In this document: one piece after another, positions 54,794 to 64,000 of the stretch
Position numbering within the stretch: position 1 is the first letter of the stretch
How the letters are laid out: each line of letters begins with the position of its first letter
Assembly (NCBI RefSeq): GCF_009796745.1
Contig: NZ_CP047024.1
Location: 2,232,001-2,296,000, forward strand
Origin: Paraglaciecola sp. L1A13
GTDB lineage: Bacteria > Pseudomonadota > Gammaproteobacteria > Enterobacterales > Alteromonadaceae
Length of the DNA: 64,000 bases
Direction of reading: 5' to 3'
Notes under the pieces: model-generated
What the model was told of the DNA's origin: nothing
The model's database searches: none
What the model saw: the letters and a program-made list of their open reading frames with translations, nothing else
Position numbers and translations under genes: made by a program

Positions 54794-55108
54794 AATGAGG
54801 TTCCTTCTAAAAAAAGTTATGGCCTACGTTAATAATCGTTCAACCCCTCGTCATATGCTATTCGGCATTGTACCTAGCACATTACGGAAATTACCTAAAC
54901 CGGATTATGCTGCAGTTAATAAAGCGATGCGGGTCTACGTTTTATATCCGGCCATAAGAACCAAAAAATGTCAGTGTTCAGTAACCCATTGGGCTTTATC
55001 ATGAAATGGCGGATATAATCCATTTGAAAACGCGCTCAAAAATTGAACGCGTCAACTGAGGGAATTGTAGGGCAGGGAGATAGCCTATAGGGTAATAAAC
55101 TGACTTTG
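54794..55108. other. 315-bp gene-free gap
   Basis: This lies between the coiled-coil gene start and the 3' end of the TRIC-type gene. A 69-codon frame (54795-55004) begins back-to-back with the coiled-coil gene, lacks a ribosome site and has no recognisable features. Nothing else stands out. Confidence 0.3.
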
Positions 55109-55732
55109 CTATTGGCGGTACCTTTTTTTAAAAAATTTAAGTTGCCAATCCCAATGTAGGGCCCCCATTCTTAAAAATACCGTTGTAAAAAGTGAACCGA
55201 AAATGCACCAAATGTATGGTGCACCAAAGTAAAATAGCGCGCCATAGGCCAACCCCCCTGAAACACAGGCTGAGGCATACATTTCGCTGCGCATAACAGA
55301 AGGTACCTCTCTACAAATAACATCTCTGATAAGACCACCAAATATACCGGTCGTGGTTCCCATGGTTATGGCAATCAGCATGCCTGTACCTTCTATTAAA
55401 GACTTTTCAATCCCTACTATATTAAATATTGCCATGCCAACGGCATCAATAAGCAAGAAATAATAGTTTGATAGGTGGGGCAAATAACGAATAAAGACAA
55501 TAGCGACAATTGTTGCCGCATACGTGGAATATAAGTACGCTTGATCCGCCACCCAGAAAACAGGCTCGTTCAAAAGTAAGTCTCTTAGAGAGCCGCCACC
55601 CAAGGCGGTAACGGAAGCGACGACCACTATGCCAAAGCCACCGACCTTTTTTTCATACCCCAGTAGAGTGCCCGCGACTGCAAAAAATGCGACTCCAATA
55701 AGGTTCAAGAAATGAAAATAGTCAGATGTCAT
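55109..55732 (-). CDS. TRIC-type (UPF0126/YicG) membrane channel protein
   Basis: This 207-residue membrane protein has about seven helices and the internal two-fold repeat of the family: a first GGGSLRDLLL motif, and a second GGLIRDVICREVP in GTTTGIFGGLIRDV. Prokaryotic TRIC homologues form homotrimeric potassium-type cation channels; E. coli YicG is a member. Length matches (about 205). It is followed upstream by a DUF421 membrane protein gene on the same strand with 100 bp between. Confidence 0.88.
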   Translation of the reverse strand: MTSDYFHFLNLIGVAFFAVAGTLLGYEKKVGGFGIVVVASVTALGGGSLRDLLLNEPVFWVADQAYLYSTYAATIVAIVFIRYLPHLSNYYFLLIDAVGMAIFNIVGIEKSLIEGTGMLIAITMGTTTGIFGGLIRDVICREVPSVMRSEMYASACVSGGLAYGALFYFGAPYIWCIFGSLFTTVFLRMGALHWDWQLKFFKKRYRQ

Positions 55733-55832
55733 TGTAGGTCCTTTATCTTTGGTTTCTTGTTTTTTTTGTCATGGCGTAACGCTATTTTATTTAGCATCAG
55801 CCACCCATGCGAAGGTCAATTTAGCGTTCGTG

Positions 55833-56345
55833 TCATGCACTTTCATTACGGAGCTTCGTTATAAGACCGTTGCTTATTTCACTTTTAGCTATAATGCTTA
55901 ATTCGCCGTCAGCCTCAAATACAACAGCCATTACACGACTCGAATCACCGAAGCCAGCCTTACGGATACCTGCTTCAACCTCTGTGCAGGTAAGCCGCGT
56001 ATCCTTCATGGCTTTAGACATATATTCACCGTTAAAGAACACTAATTGCGGTGAGGTCTTTACGGTCTTATCAAATGCAGAAAAATGAGCGCTCAATAAC
56101 GTCAATAAGTACTGTAGTAGCAAAAGAAGACTTACGGCGACTAATACTTCTACTATCACAACGTCTTTCAACAAAATTGCAGAGCCGAGAATAGAGCCTG
56201 TGGCTACCGTAATAATCCAATCAAAATTATTCATTTTTGCAAAAGAGCGCTTGCCGACCAAATGCGTAGCCAATATTAAAAAGGGATAAATTATTAGGGT
56301 AGTAATAATAATCCGGACGATTTCGCCCCAAGATTCAAAAAACAT
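55833..56345 (-). CDS. DUF421/YetF domain membrane protein
   Basis: The 170-residue protein has three N-terminal helices (IVRIIITTLIIYPFLILAT, DWIITVATGSILGSAILL, VVIVEVLVAVSLLLLLQYLL) followed by the cytosolic DUF421 domain (SPQLVFFNGEYMSKAMKDTR through ADGELSIIAKSE). GKRSFAKMNNFDWIITVATGS is the diagnostic signature. The family is implicated in spore and envelope contexts in Bacillus, with function otherwise unclear. GGAG 6 nt upstream fixes the start at 56345. Confidence 0.87.
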   Translation of the reverse strand: MFFESWGEIVRIIITTLIIYPFLILATHLVGKRSFAKMNNFDWIITVATGSILGSAILLKDVVIVEVLVAVSLLLLLQYLLTLLSAHFSAFDKTVKTSPQLVFFNGEYMSKAMKDTRLTCTEVEAGIRKAGFGDSSRVMAVVFEADGELSIIAKSEISNGLITKLRNESA

Positions 56346-57066
56346 ATTTTTCTCCAAAATGATAATAATCGACAAATTAGTGGTGATTGGTCATTCGCTA
56401 CTAACACAGAATACGCGGCCCAAAATCAGGCGTTCGCTTTATTGGTTAATATGCAAAAATTCGCTATTTCTTTGAAATCATCAAGTCGCTTGAGCCCTAA
56501 TCGAATGCCCTAACTCAATGACATAAATCTATAATGCCTAAGCAAAACAGCCAAAATCGACTTCAATAAATCAAGTACTGTGCCAATGGGCGCATAAGCA
56601 TACTTAACATTATGTTTAGGGCTGAAAACTGCACCATTACTAAGCTGGCTAGCTAATGAAGCAATTCTGTTTTATTAAATAGAGATCGTTACTACGACGT
56701 GGGGGGTAAGAATTTTACTTCTGTATGTAGCTTTTTCAAAGGGTGAGGTGAAGAACAATCTGCACTGTGTATGACTGCTACGCGTGACTATTCAATATGG
56801 CAATTTGTATGACATTGGGGCCATGCGAGTAGCCAATTTAACCTACAGCGCAAATCGGTAACAGCTAACAGTAAGAAGCACACATTATCCGTAGTTTGCT
56901 GCAAGCTTGGCTGTCATTACCAAGCTGCCCATTAATTACAAACTACTTCATCTTGCTATTATGTGCGCTAATGGCCTGTTGAATTGTGTTATACGAAAAT
57001 TCAGCTGCCAGTCTATGACTGTTGATTTTCACATAACATTACATAGCCCAGTAGCCGCACCATAGC
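56346..57066. other. 721-bp gene-free gap
   Basis: The only structure I can support is a nested inverted repeat at 56891-56946, listed separately. No ORF of note. Confidence 0.3.
56891..56946. repeat. Nested inverted repeat (two perfect arm pairs)
   Basis: Outer arms GTAGTTTG (56891-56898) and CAAACTAC (56939-56946) are perfect over 8 bp. Inside them AGCTTGG (56904-56910) and CCAAGCT (56920-56926) are perfect over 7 bp and extend by GC on both sides with one bulged A. The whole can fold as one long hairpin. It lies downstream of the hydroxyacid dehydrogenase gene (minus strand), 120-176 nt past its stop, without a T-run. Confidence 0.5.
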
Positions 57067-58020
57067 TCACATGTCTCGACATTCTGGTACTGGTGTCACT
57101 GTCTTACCTGTGCGCCAAAATGCGATCAAGTTTTCTACTGTTAAATCTCCCATAGCTTGTCGAGTCTCGACCGTGGCGCTACCCACATGGGGCAGTAACA
57201 CCACGTTATCCATTTCTATTAAGGCGTCTGGTACATGAGGTTCATTTTCAAACACGTCAAGTCCTGCCTTACCGAGGCGGCCCGTCTTGAGAGCGCTAAT
57301 CAATGCGTCTTCGTCTACCACGCTGCCCCGAGATATGTTGATAAGACAGCCTTGGGGACCGAGCGCTTCAATTACATTAGTATTGATTAGGTGTCGCGTA
57401 CTTGCCCCACCGGGTGTAATCACAATCAGGAAATCCGCATCCGCTGCCATCTGGGTCAAATCTTTATAATATTTATAAGGTACGTCTTTTTCACTACGTG
57501 CGTGGTAGACGGCGTCGGTGCCGAATACGCGCAATTTTTCGGCGATGGTTTGACCGATACGACCGAAGCCGACGAGCCCTACCACCTTATGGCTCACCGA
57601 TGTTGACAGCGGTGGACTGCCTTCCTTTGGCCAACGTCCCGCCCGAAGATAACTTTCATCTTGAATCAAGTTGCGAGCACAAGCCAACAGCAACATAATG
57701 GCAGTGTTTGAGACTTCATCGTTCAGCACGTCAGGGGTATGTGTAACTATGATGCCCAGTTCGACAGCAGCCCTGGTGTCGATTGAGTCATATCCGACAC
57801 CATAGTTCGAGATCACCTTAAGTTCTGGCATTCGCTCCATATCGACGCGTTTCAAATTTCCGTGGAACCTTGATAACACGTATTCTATTTCGCTTCCGTG
57901 TTGCACAATCATCGATTCTTGGTCCGCACCAGAAGTGCTTAACACATCAAAGACCTGGTTAAGTTTCTCGGCCATACGCTCGGTCTGAGTGCCAAGCACT
58001 AATAGCTTAGGTTTGTTCAT
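57067..58020 (-). CDS. D-isomer-specific 2-hydroxyacid dehydrogenase (glyoxylate/hydroxypyruvate reductase-like)
   Basis: The 317-residue NAD(P)-dependent enzyme has the Rossmann motif GLVGFGRIGQTIAEKL (about 148-163), catalytic Arg in LINISRGSVVDEDAL, Glu in DVFENEPHVP, and His in LLPHVGSATVETR, a complete R-E-H set. It reduces a 2-oxo acid such as glyoxylate or hydroxypyruvate. The N-terminal substrate half is standard (VISNYGVGYDSIDTRAA). The coenzyme-binding second-strand residue after the glycine loop is His-Ala-Arg-Ser, suggesting NADPH. Transcribed alone. Confidence 0.88.
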   Translation of the reverse strand: MNKPKLLVLGTQTERMAEKLNQVFDVLSTSGADQESMIVQHGSEIEYVLSRFHGNLKRVDMERMPELKVISNYGVGYDSIDTRAAVELGIIVTHTPDVLNDEVSNTAIMLLLACARNLIQDESYLRAGRWPKEGSPPLSTSVSHKVVGLVGFGRIGQTIAEKLRVFGTDAVYHARSEKDVPYKYYKDLTQMAADADFLIVITPGGASTRHLINTNVIEALGPQGCLINISRGSVVDEDALISALKTGRLGKAGLDVFENEPHVPDALIEMDNVVLLPHVGSATVETRQAMGDLTVENLIAFWRTGKTVTPVPECRDM

Positions 58021-58664
58021 GCGTTTACCTCGTCAGTCTGACCATCGCTTCGACGCTCTGATAATGCTATGTAAGCGTGACCGACTCGTCGTATTTTTGC
58101 GATTTGCTTCGCTACGTTATGCCTTTCATCATTTGTTATAAATTGCATTCTTGTGACCATATTTTTTCTAATACTATGAGGCGACAAATCTTGTCATCAA
58201 TATAAATCGAGAACAAGAAGAAATGTTAAAGTGAGTCGCAAAAGTTTAGCTATTTTATTCGCTGTTAATTAATTGTAACTAATTGAATTTCATCTGGTTT
58301 GTCGAGGGGGGAGTATGAAACATTTATGCTAAAGTAGGTTTTTGCGGATCAAAACGTTTTTATTCCACTGTGTAACATTAAAAAACAGTAGCAGTCACCA
58401 GGAATGCGAGGACATGCGCTAGCCTTTTTGTGCATAGCACCTTGATTGCGGGCATTATAACGTTACGTTGTTCATCAAGCCCAAGAGTTCCATGCTCTTA
58501 TATTGCCTATTCGGATCAGGTTTTCAGCTGAATACAAAAGTTTGACGTTATGACAGCGCCTTCGTCAAAAGCTTATCTCTGCGGTAAATTGTTTGTAACA
58601 AACTTTCTCTGGTATACCAAAAAACGAGCAGATAACGTAAGTTAACCAAAACTAATGCAGAAAA
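58021..58664. other. 644-bp divergent gene-free gap
   Basis: This lies between the dehydrogenase gene and the next plus-strand gene, and holds both promoters. Only small hairpins are visible (GTGC-ATA-GCAC near 58431). I see no gene or known regulatory site. Confidence 0.3.
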
Positions 58665-59201
58665 ATGATGCTGACTTTGCGTAACAACTCACGTTTATTA
58701 CTGACTTCGCTAGTTGTAGGATATATTTTCGTACAGCTAATATGGCAACATTTGACGTCAGGCGTACCAAAGCACTACGTTTTGAATGATCCCTCATTGC
58801 CTGCCATTTCCAATTGGTGGGGATTAATTATACTGCCTATATTTACTTGGTTTTTAACCACTTTTCTTACCAAACAGTATGGTGACGTTTACCCGCGAAA
58901 AGTGTGGCTGCAACTGTTAGGTGCAAGTGTTTACGCCTTGGTCATTTCTATACTATTTTACAGCGGATACGTTGAACTTATTTCTATGCTTGTGCTGCCG
59001 TCTATTCTAGTAGCCGCGTTATTTTTACCCATTTATCACCCCCCATTTCTATTGGGTTATGTGCTCGTTTCAAGCGTGGGATTTGGTGCAGTATTGCCGC
59101 TTATAGGTGGTTTGGTTTTTGCGGCAATCGCTTATGTTGTTTATAACGTTATCCGGCCATTACCGATCTATTTACTGAAGTTAGTCAGTAAGTCGAAATA
59201 G
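58665..59201 (+). CDS. Polytopic membrane protein of unknown function
   Basis: This 178-residue hydrophobic protein has about five membrane helices (LLLTSLVVGYIFVQLIW, WWGLIILPIFTWFLTTFL, WLQLLGASVYALVISILFY, and a C-terminal pair) and a short basic tail. No family recognised. Two adjacent ATGs (58665, 58668) lack a clear ribosome site. It lies 84 bp before prpD on the same strand. Confidence 0.6.
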   Translation: MMLTLRNNSRLLLTSLVVGYIFVQLIWQHLTSGVPKHYVLNDPSLPAISNWWGLIILPIFTWFLTTFLTKQYGDVYPRKVWLQLLGASVYALVISILFYSGYVELISMLVLPSILVAALFLPIYHPPFLLGYVLVSSVGFGAVLPLIGGLVFAAIAYVVYNVIRPLPIYLLKLVSKSK

Positions 59202-59285
59202 CGTAAGCGTTCACGCTGACTAAGCATCAAATTATACTGCTTAAACATTACATCAAGCCATGACCGTAACCGAAAAGGATACAAA

Positions 59286-60773
59286 ATGACCAGTAACGCA
59301 GATATTAACAATCGCCCTGACTATGACGACGTCATTCAAGACATCGCTGATTATGTACTGGCCTTTGAAGTCGATCGCGAAGAAGCATTAAATACGGCTC
59401 GTAACTGTCTGATGGACACCTTAGGCTGCGGATTACTTGCGCTGCGCTTTCCAGAGTGCACTAAACACCTCGGACCCATTGTAAACGGTACTATTGTGCC
59501 TAATGGCGCCCGAGTGCCCGGTACGTCACACAGGCTCGATCCAGTAAAAGCTGCATGGGACATTGGTTGCATCATTCGCTGGCTTGATTACAACGACACA
59601 TGGTTGGCGGCTGAATGGGGGCATCCATCAGATAACTTAGGCGGCATTTTGGCCGTGGCGGATCATTTGTCGCAAGTCAGATTATCAAATGGCGAGCAGC
59701 CTCTTATTATGCGAGAAGTGCTTGAAGCCATGGTTATGGCCCATGAAATTCAAGGCGTTATCGCATTAGAAAATGCGTTTAACCGAGTTGGTTTATGCCA
59801 TGTATTATTGGTACGTGTTGCATCAACTGCGGTTGTCACGAAAATGATGGGCGGCAATAGAGAGCAAATTATGGCGGCCATATCCCAAGCATGGGTCGAT
59901 GGTTCTGCGTTGCGCACCTATCGCCATGCACCAAACGCGGGCTCTCGTAAATCTTGGGCCGCGGGGGATGCGACGTCCAGAGCGGTTCGTTTGGCAGACA
60001 TGTCAATGCGCGGCGAAATGGGCATACCAAGCGTGTTAACGGCAGCTCAGTGGGGATTCTATGCTGTATCTTTCTCGAAAACGAACAAAGAGCAAGCGCT
60101 AAAACCAGAGGCGCAACGTAAATTTTCGTTTTCTCAAGGCTATGCTTCATATGTAATGGAAAACATCCTGTTTAAGATTTCTTTTCCTGCTGAATTTCAT
60201 GCACAAACCGCAGCAGAAGCGTCGGTTATTTTGCATCCTCAAGTAAATACTCGCTTAGCGGATATCAAGAAAATTGTGATACGCACCCACGAGTCAGCCA
60301 TTCGCATTATCTCTAAAACAGGCGCACTGGCCAACGCAGCCGACCGCGACCATTGCTTGCAATACATGGTTGCTGTTCCGTTGGCATTTGGAAATCTAAT
60401 CGCTGAGCATTATGAAGATGCGTTTCACAACGCGCATCCCATCATAGATGAACTGCGTGACAAAATGGAAATTGTCGAAGACAAACGCTTTAGCGCAGAG
60501 TATTTGGAAGCTGATAAACGCTCGATCGCCAATGCTATACAGGTATTCTTTAAAGATGGCAGCAAGACAGAAGAGGTGGTTGTAGAGTACCCAGTAGGTC
60601 ATCGACGACGCCGTGAAGAAGGGCTCCCGCTGCTAGAGCAAAAATTCAAATCTAACTTGGCATCGCGTTTTCCAGCTCAACAATGCGAAACCATCTTCAC
60701 GCTTTGTAAAGATCAAGCCAAACTTGAGAGCACCCCAGTAAATCGCTTTATGGACTTATTTGTTATCGGGTAG
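59286..60773 (+). CDS. prpD: 2-methylcitrate dehydratase PrpD
   Basis: The 495-residue MmgE/PrpD family enzyme dehydrates 2-methylcitrate in propionate degradation. Seen: [41 protein letters not shown], the active-site-region [34 protein letters not shown], and [15 protein letters not shown]. Length and these motifs match bifunctional PrpD (about 484-494). No prpB, prpC or acnD is adjacent in the window, an unusual isolation. AAAGGA precedes the ATG by about 7 nt. Confidence 0.93.
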   Translation: MTSNADINNRPDYDDVIQDIADYVLAFEVDREEALNTARNCLMDTLGCGLLALRFPECTKHLGPIVNGTIVPNGARVPGTSHRLDPVKAAWDIGCIIRWLDYNDTWLAAEWGHPSDNLGGILAVADHLSQVRLSNGEQPLIMREVLEAMVMAHEIQGVIALENAFNRVGLCHVLLVRVASTAVVTKMMGGNREQIMAAISQAWVDGSALRTYRHAPNAGSRKSWAAGDATSRAVRLADMSMRGEMGIPSVLTAAQWGFYAVSFSKTNKEQALKPEAQRKFSFSQGYASYVMENILFKISFPAEFHAQTAAEASVILHPQVNTRLADIKKIVIRTHESAIRIISKTGALANAADRDHCLQYMVAVPLAFGNLIAEHYEDAFHNAHPIIDELRDKMEIVEDKRFSAEYLEADKRSIANAIQVFFKDGSKTEEVVVEYPVGHRRRREEGLPLLEQKFKSNLASRFPAQQCETIFTLCKDQAKLESTPVNRFMDLFVIG

Positions 60774-60899
60774 TTTTTATTACGTGTTTAGTTCATTCAA
60801 AACGTTGAATTGCATTATACCCGGTCATATTGTTAGTAAGAGTATTGCAAAATAACGTACTAAAGAACATTTAACGAAGCATAACGAAAGAGATCAAAT

Positions 60900-61103
60900 A
60901 TGACTGATGAAATTAAACACGGCATCGCGAACTTTGCAGCCTTAGAAACTTCTATCGCTAATGGAGAAGAACAGTCGGTAATCGAATTATTGGGCGACCA
61001 ACCTATGCAAGAACTTGAAAAAAGCTATTTAATTGACCTAGCTAAATTAAACAACAATCCCGCTATTTTAAAGCTGCTGCAAGATATTCCTGTAAAGAAA
61101 TAG
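60900..61103 (+). CDS. Small acidic helical hypothetical protein
   Basis: The 67-residue product, predicted helical and acidic (ANFAALETSIANGEEQSVIEL, ending ILKLLQDIPVKK), has no signal or membrane segment. AGAGA lies upstream of the ATG. I do not recognise it. Amino-acid composition is typical of a real protein, and it follows prpD by 126 bp. Confidence 0.5.
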   Translation: MTDEIKHGIANFAALETSIANGEEQSVIELLGDQPMQELEKSYLIDLAKLNNNPAILKLLQDIPVKK

Positions 61104-61151
61104 CGTAGGGAAAAAAGCCTAATAAAGAATTAGACTTGCTTCACCTCGAAT

Positions 61152-62117
61152 TTAGAATGCGCTGCTGATCAAATACCCCGTGTATGCAAAAAATACTATC
61201 AGCAGTGAAGCGCCTTCTAGCCGGTTGATCCGTCCCTGTTTTTTATAACCTATACCTAACACCAACAAGGCCACTGTTAAAGCAAAGGTCAAGGTCCAAT
61301 CGCGGCTTAAGAATATCGCATCGATATGCATCGGCTCAATTACCACTGCAATACCGACTACCGCTAAGGTGTTAAATAAATTCGAACCAATAATGTTACC
61401 GAGCGCAATATCATGCTCACCTTTTTTGATGGCCATTAACGATGAGGCCAATTCTGGCAAAGAGGTACCAATCGCAACGACGGTCAAACCAATGACTAAG
61501 TCGCTCACCCCTAAGCTTTGTGCAATATAGACAGCGCCATATACCAGCAGACGAGAGGCGACAACGAGCAACACCAAACCCAGCACCAACCAGCTAAGGG
61601 CTTGCTTTAGTGTCATACTATTACCGCCTAACTCAGTGGTCATTTCGTTTGAAATTTGATCATGGGGATTGCGCATGCCTTGCCAAACCGACCAGGTCAT
61701 GACAACAGCAAATACGCCCAGTAAGCACCAACCGTCGAACCGACTTAATTGGTGGTCAAACATTTGCCAGCCAGCAAATAGGGTAATGGCCAGTACCAGC
61801 GGTAGTTCTTTTTTAAGTACTTGAGAGTGCACATTAATAGGGCTAAGCAAAGCCACTAAGCCGATTATTAACGCGATATTGGTAATGTTTGATCCGTAGG
61901 CATTGCCTAGCGCCAAAGCGGGATTTCCATCCGCAGCCGCCATAGCGGATACCACCATTTCAGGCGCTGACGTCCCAAACCCAACGACCAACATACCAAT
62001 CAATAACGGAGGCATTCCACCATAGCGGGCCGCAGCCGCAGCGCCGTCAACAAACCGATCGGCGCTCCACACCAAAAGTCCTAGGCCAAATATTAACGCC
62101 AAAACTGCCAGTAACAT
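61152..62117 (-). CDS. Calcium/sodium antiporter (CaCA family, YrbG-like)
   Basis: The 321-residue inner-membrane exchanger has ten or so helices and both alpha-repeat motifs: VGFGTSAPEMVVSAMAA with GNAYGSNITNIALIIG, and VAIGTSLPELASSLMA with LGNIIGSNLFNTLAVVG. These GTS(A/L)PE repeats form the ion-binding sites of Na/Ca exchangers. ATG 62117 is preferred to a TTG three bases earlier. Transcribed alone; direction and ion in vivo are not predictable. Confidence 0.92.
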   Translation of the reverse strand: MLLAVLALIFGLGLLVWSADRFVDGAAAAARYGGMPPLLIGMLVVGFGTSAPEMVVSAMAAADGNPALALGNAYGSNITNIALIIGLVALLSPINVHSQVLKKELPLVLAITLFAGWQMFDHQLSRFDGWCLLGVFAVVMTWSVWQGMRNPHDQISNEMTTELGGNSMTLKQALSWLVLGLVLLVVASRLLVYGAVYIAQSLGVSDLVIGLTVVAIGTSLPELASSLMAIKKGEHDIALGNIIGSNLFNTLAVVGIAVVIEPMHIDAIFLSRDWTLTFALTVALLVLGIGYKKQGRINRLEGASLLIVFFAYTGYLISSAF

Positions 62118-62553
62118 CAAGGGTATTCCTATTCTATATTATGGGCTGCAGCTTAGCAGTTTGCACAAGTCCAGCAAGATAATAGTTAGGGCTAACCTAT
62201 ATAAATCAATAGTTATCTAACTCTATATGATTTTTGCAATAAACATTAGAAACTAACAAGTTTATTTGCATTTACCGCATCGCTCCAGCTGGAATGGCAA
62301 AAAATACCGAGACAAATATTGCGCGTCGTGCACCACTGTAGCTAAATCATCTGATCGTATTCTTGACTAAGCTGCTGCCACTCACTTTTACGCTTTAATT
62401 CATTTTTATAACTTAACGCAGCGCGGCTTCTACTAGAATATAAAATATGGCGGAGTTGGTTTCTAGTGTGTTTAAAGGTCCAATCAATGTACCCATAGAT
62501 ATTGGCTCATTGCGCCACTGTGACTCTATTCCAACGATGATTGAGTAATCTAT
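62118..62553. other. 436-bp gene-free gap
   Basis: This lies between the antiporter gene start and the DUF4174 gene end, both minus strand. I see nothing beyond AT-rich spacer. Confidence 0.3.
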
Positions 62554-62994
62554 TTAGCGGCCAATTTCAGCTTTGCGCATCGGCATCAAATCAACGTCAG
62601 CAAACACCTGCTCCAAGCTAAAGTCTCTTAATGGGTAGACTTCTTTAATACCTCCGTCTAAGCCGATTAATAACACGGTATCAGGATGTCGATCGAGCAG
62701 GGCGAGTATATCTTGGCGTAAATGCACAGATGTAAATTGCGCTTGCTCTGGGGTCAGTCGATAGACAGTCTTATCAATTTGTACAAATGCAACTAGTTTA
62801 CGGGCCGCAAGGTCGGGTTGTTGATAGGTAAAATATGCCCGCCATTTTGCCAGCGCGTCTTTAGAAGGCAATTGAGTGATCAAGACTCTATGCTGCCATT
62901 GAAAGTCAGCCAACTTGTCTTCGGCGCTGGTATTACCTATTGATAACGCCCCTGTAAGAAACATCAGCCAGCTAACATAACCTCGTTTATTCAT
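62554..62994 (-). CDS. DUF4174 domain exported protein
   Basis: The 146-residue exported protein has a signal peptide (about 1-24, ending NTSAED). DFQWQHRVLITQLPS opens a thioredoxin-like strand, VLLIGLDGGIKEVYPLRDFS is the central LIGxDGxxK motif, and LEQVFADVDLMPMRKAEIG is the conserved ending with MPMR. These are the marks of DUF4174, a periplasmic family of unknown role with a thioredoxin-like fold but no active cysteines. Transcribed alone. Confidence 0.85.
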   Translation of the reverse strand: MNKRGYVSWLMFLTGALSIGNTSAEDKLADFQWQHRVLITQLPSKDALAKWRAYFTYQQPDLAARKLVAFVQIDKTVYRLTPEQAQFTSVHLRQDILALLDRHPDTVLLIGLDGGIKEVYPLRDFSLEQVFADVDLMPMRKAEIGR

Positions 62995-63100
62995 TTAAGT
63001 ACCATGCCTCGGTGTTTGTCCATTTAAAGTAGATTATAGCAAATAAGCATAATGTTAGGTCGTTTAGGTTAATACGCTCAAGGCCATATATTCGAGCAAC

Positions 63101-64000
63101 TTAACAAATGATTTTCGGAATGTCGCTCCATTTTGTGGTGTATTGGGGGGACAGAAAAGCGCGTCGCATAGCAAATTTTTGTTCAAATCCTTTGGCCGCT
63201 ACATGCACAGTTGCCCGACCATATTTGGCGTTAATGGTGTCCATACAGGCCATCAGTTGAGGGTTGTCATTTGACGGATTAAACATATCAAATTGAACCA
63301 AGCCTTGGTCGTGTAAATCGATTAAGCCTACGCCGCATTTATAGTAACGTACCCCGGATTTAAACAGCTGTGACATGGCAGCTTCGACGACTTTGATAAT
63401 ATTGCGGGTATCACTGGTGGGCGCAATAAAGTGATGAAAATATGAGCGCCTGAAATACCCTTCATCGTCATGGGGGGAGCTGGTCGCAAACAACGTCATG
63501 CTACCCGCCAAGCTTTTTTGTTTACGCAACTTTATTGCGACGGTTTCACCATGGCTTGCTAACGCGCTGCGTAACTGTTGATAGTCAGTGATGCGTTGTC
63601 CGAAACTGCGCGTGCTGTATATTTCTTTTTTGGCGGCGCGCACCGTATCCCAGCTGTGGCGAACTTCACCGTTTAGCTCACGCACTGTGTTTTCAACGAC
63701 AATCGAAAACTCTTTTCTGATTTGGGATGGGTCTCGATTGGCTAGCTCCCACGCGGTATGAATACCTAATGCATTTAAGCGTAAGCCTAAGCGCTTGCCG
63801 ATGCCCCATACATCGGTAACGTGCATTTGAGAGAGTACAGCTTTACGCATATCTTCCTTATCGATTACCGCTACGCCTTTGAAGCCCTCAATATTCTTTG
63901 CCGCATGGTTCGCTACTTTCGCTAGAGTAGGCGTAGGGCCCACGCCTACGCATATGGGTAACCTGACTTCTCGCCATACCGTTTGCCTGATCTTTTTCGC
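63101..64000 (-). CDS. umuC: DNA polymerase V catalytic subunit UmuC, 5' end outside window
   Basis: The frame stays open to the window edge, giving about 299 C-terminal residues of a Y-family translesion polymerase. Visible: the palm-region GVGPTPTLAKVANHAAK, fingers/thumb HhH motif VWGIGKRLGLRLNALGI, VRELNGEVRHSWD, STRSFGQRITDYQQLR of the little finger, and the C-terminal tail with LMACMDTINAKYGRATV and FLSPQYTTKWSDIPKI. These align along their length with E. coli UmuC (422 residues). About 120 N-terminal residues, including catalytic acids, lie beyond base 64000, as would umuD. Confidence 0.92.
   Translation of the reverse strand, partial: AKKIRQTVWREVRLPICVGVGPTPTLAKVANHAAKNIEGFKGVAVIDKEDMRKAVLSQMHVTDVWGIGKRLGLRLNALGIHTAWELANRDPSQIRKEFSIVVENTVRELNGEVRHSWDTVRAAKKEIYSTRSFGQRITDYQQLRSALASHGETVAIKLRKQKSLAGSMTLFATSSPHDDEGYFRRSYFHHFIAPTSDTRNIIKVVEAAMSQLFKSGVRYYKCGVGLIDLHDQGLVQFDMFNPSNDNPQLMACMDTINAKYGRATVHVAAKGFEQKFAMRRAFLSPQYTTKWSDIPKIIC

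Noticed and set aside
54795..55004. 69-codon plus-strand frame divergent from the coiled-coil gene
   Set aside because: Starts back-to-back with the neighbour, without a promoter or ribosome site, and its composition is not protein-like.

Overview
The window looks like ordinary chromosome from a marine gammaproteobacterium of the Alteromonadales (Glaciecola/Paraglaciecola/Alteromonas-like). This is inferred from gene content: a TonB/ExbBD/PiuC iron cluster with two exbD genes, a TRAP transporter paired with a porin, a Dld-II type D-lactate dehydrogenase, CpxRA/CpxP, ATP-dependent PEP carboxykinase and a quinol NO reductase. Base composition is AT-leaning. I found no rRNA, tRNA, insertion sequence, prophage or CRISPR array.

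Region 1 (1-6540) is the most distinctive. It resembles the Fap functional-amyloid system of Pseudomonas, rearranged: a coiled-coil outer-membrane barrel (FapF-like, + strand) converges on a minus-strand operon. That operon encodes a large secreted Ser/Asp/Asn-repeat protein, a 115-residue secreted protein sharing its C-terminal motif, a C39 peptidase (FapD-like) with an intact triad, and a 160-residue exported protein. A divergent regulator with a receiver-like N-terminus and an OmpR-type DNA-binding domain sits 654 bp upstream of the operon.

Region 2 (6600-16450) carries a LysR/nitroreductase divergon, an MDR oxidoreductase, a TPR-GGDEF diguanylate cyclase, a signal peptidase I, and cpxAR divergent from cpxP with an exact CpxR box between them. 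A STAS-like protein follows. Region 3 (16860-23380) has qNor, an exported alpha/beta hydrolase, periplasmic Cu,Zn-SOD and a porin. The porin is the last gene of a dctPQM TRAP operon (23399-26431), which faces a Cache-domain histidine kinase and a NarL-type regulator (26676-28714). Together these make a plausible uptake and sensing module for an organic acid.

Region 4 (28775-45355) carries LysE, a 1080-residue phosphorylase-kinase-like GH15-fold protein, ferredoxin-NADP reductase, a P-type ATPase beside a uspE remnant, a DUF1428 protein, pckA, D-lactate dehydrogenase and a DUF2157-like membrane protein. Region 5 (45680-52700) is an iron-uptake run: Fur-box-like site, exbB, exbD, exbD, tonB, siderophore receptor, an FMN alpha-hydroxy-acid oxidase and piuC.

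Region 6 (53300-64000) holds two uncharacterised genes, TRIC-type and DUF421 membrane proteins, a D-2-hydroxyacid dehydrogenase, prpD, a CaCA-type antiporter, a DUF4174 protein and the C-terminal part of umuC, cut by the window edge. All calls rest on reading the translations and motifs. No database search was possible.
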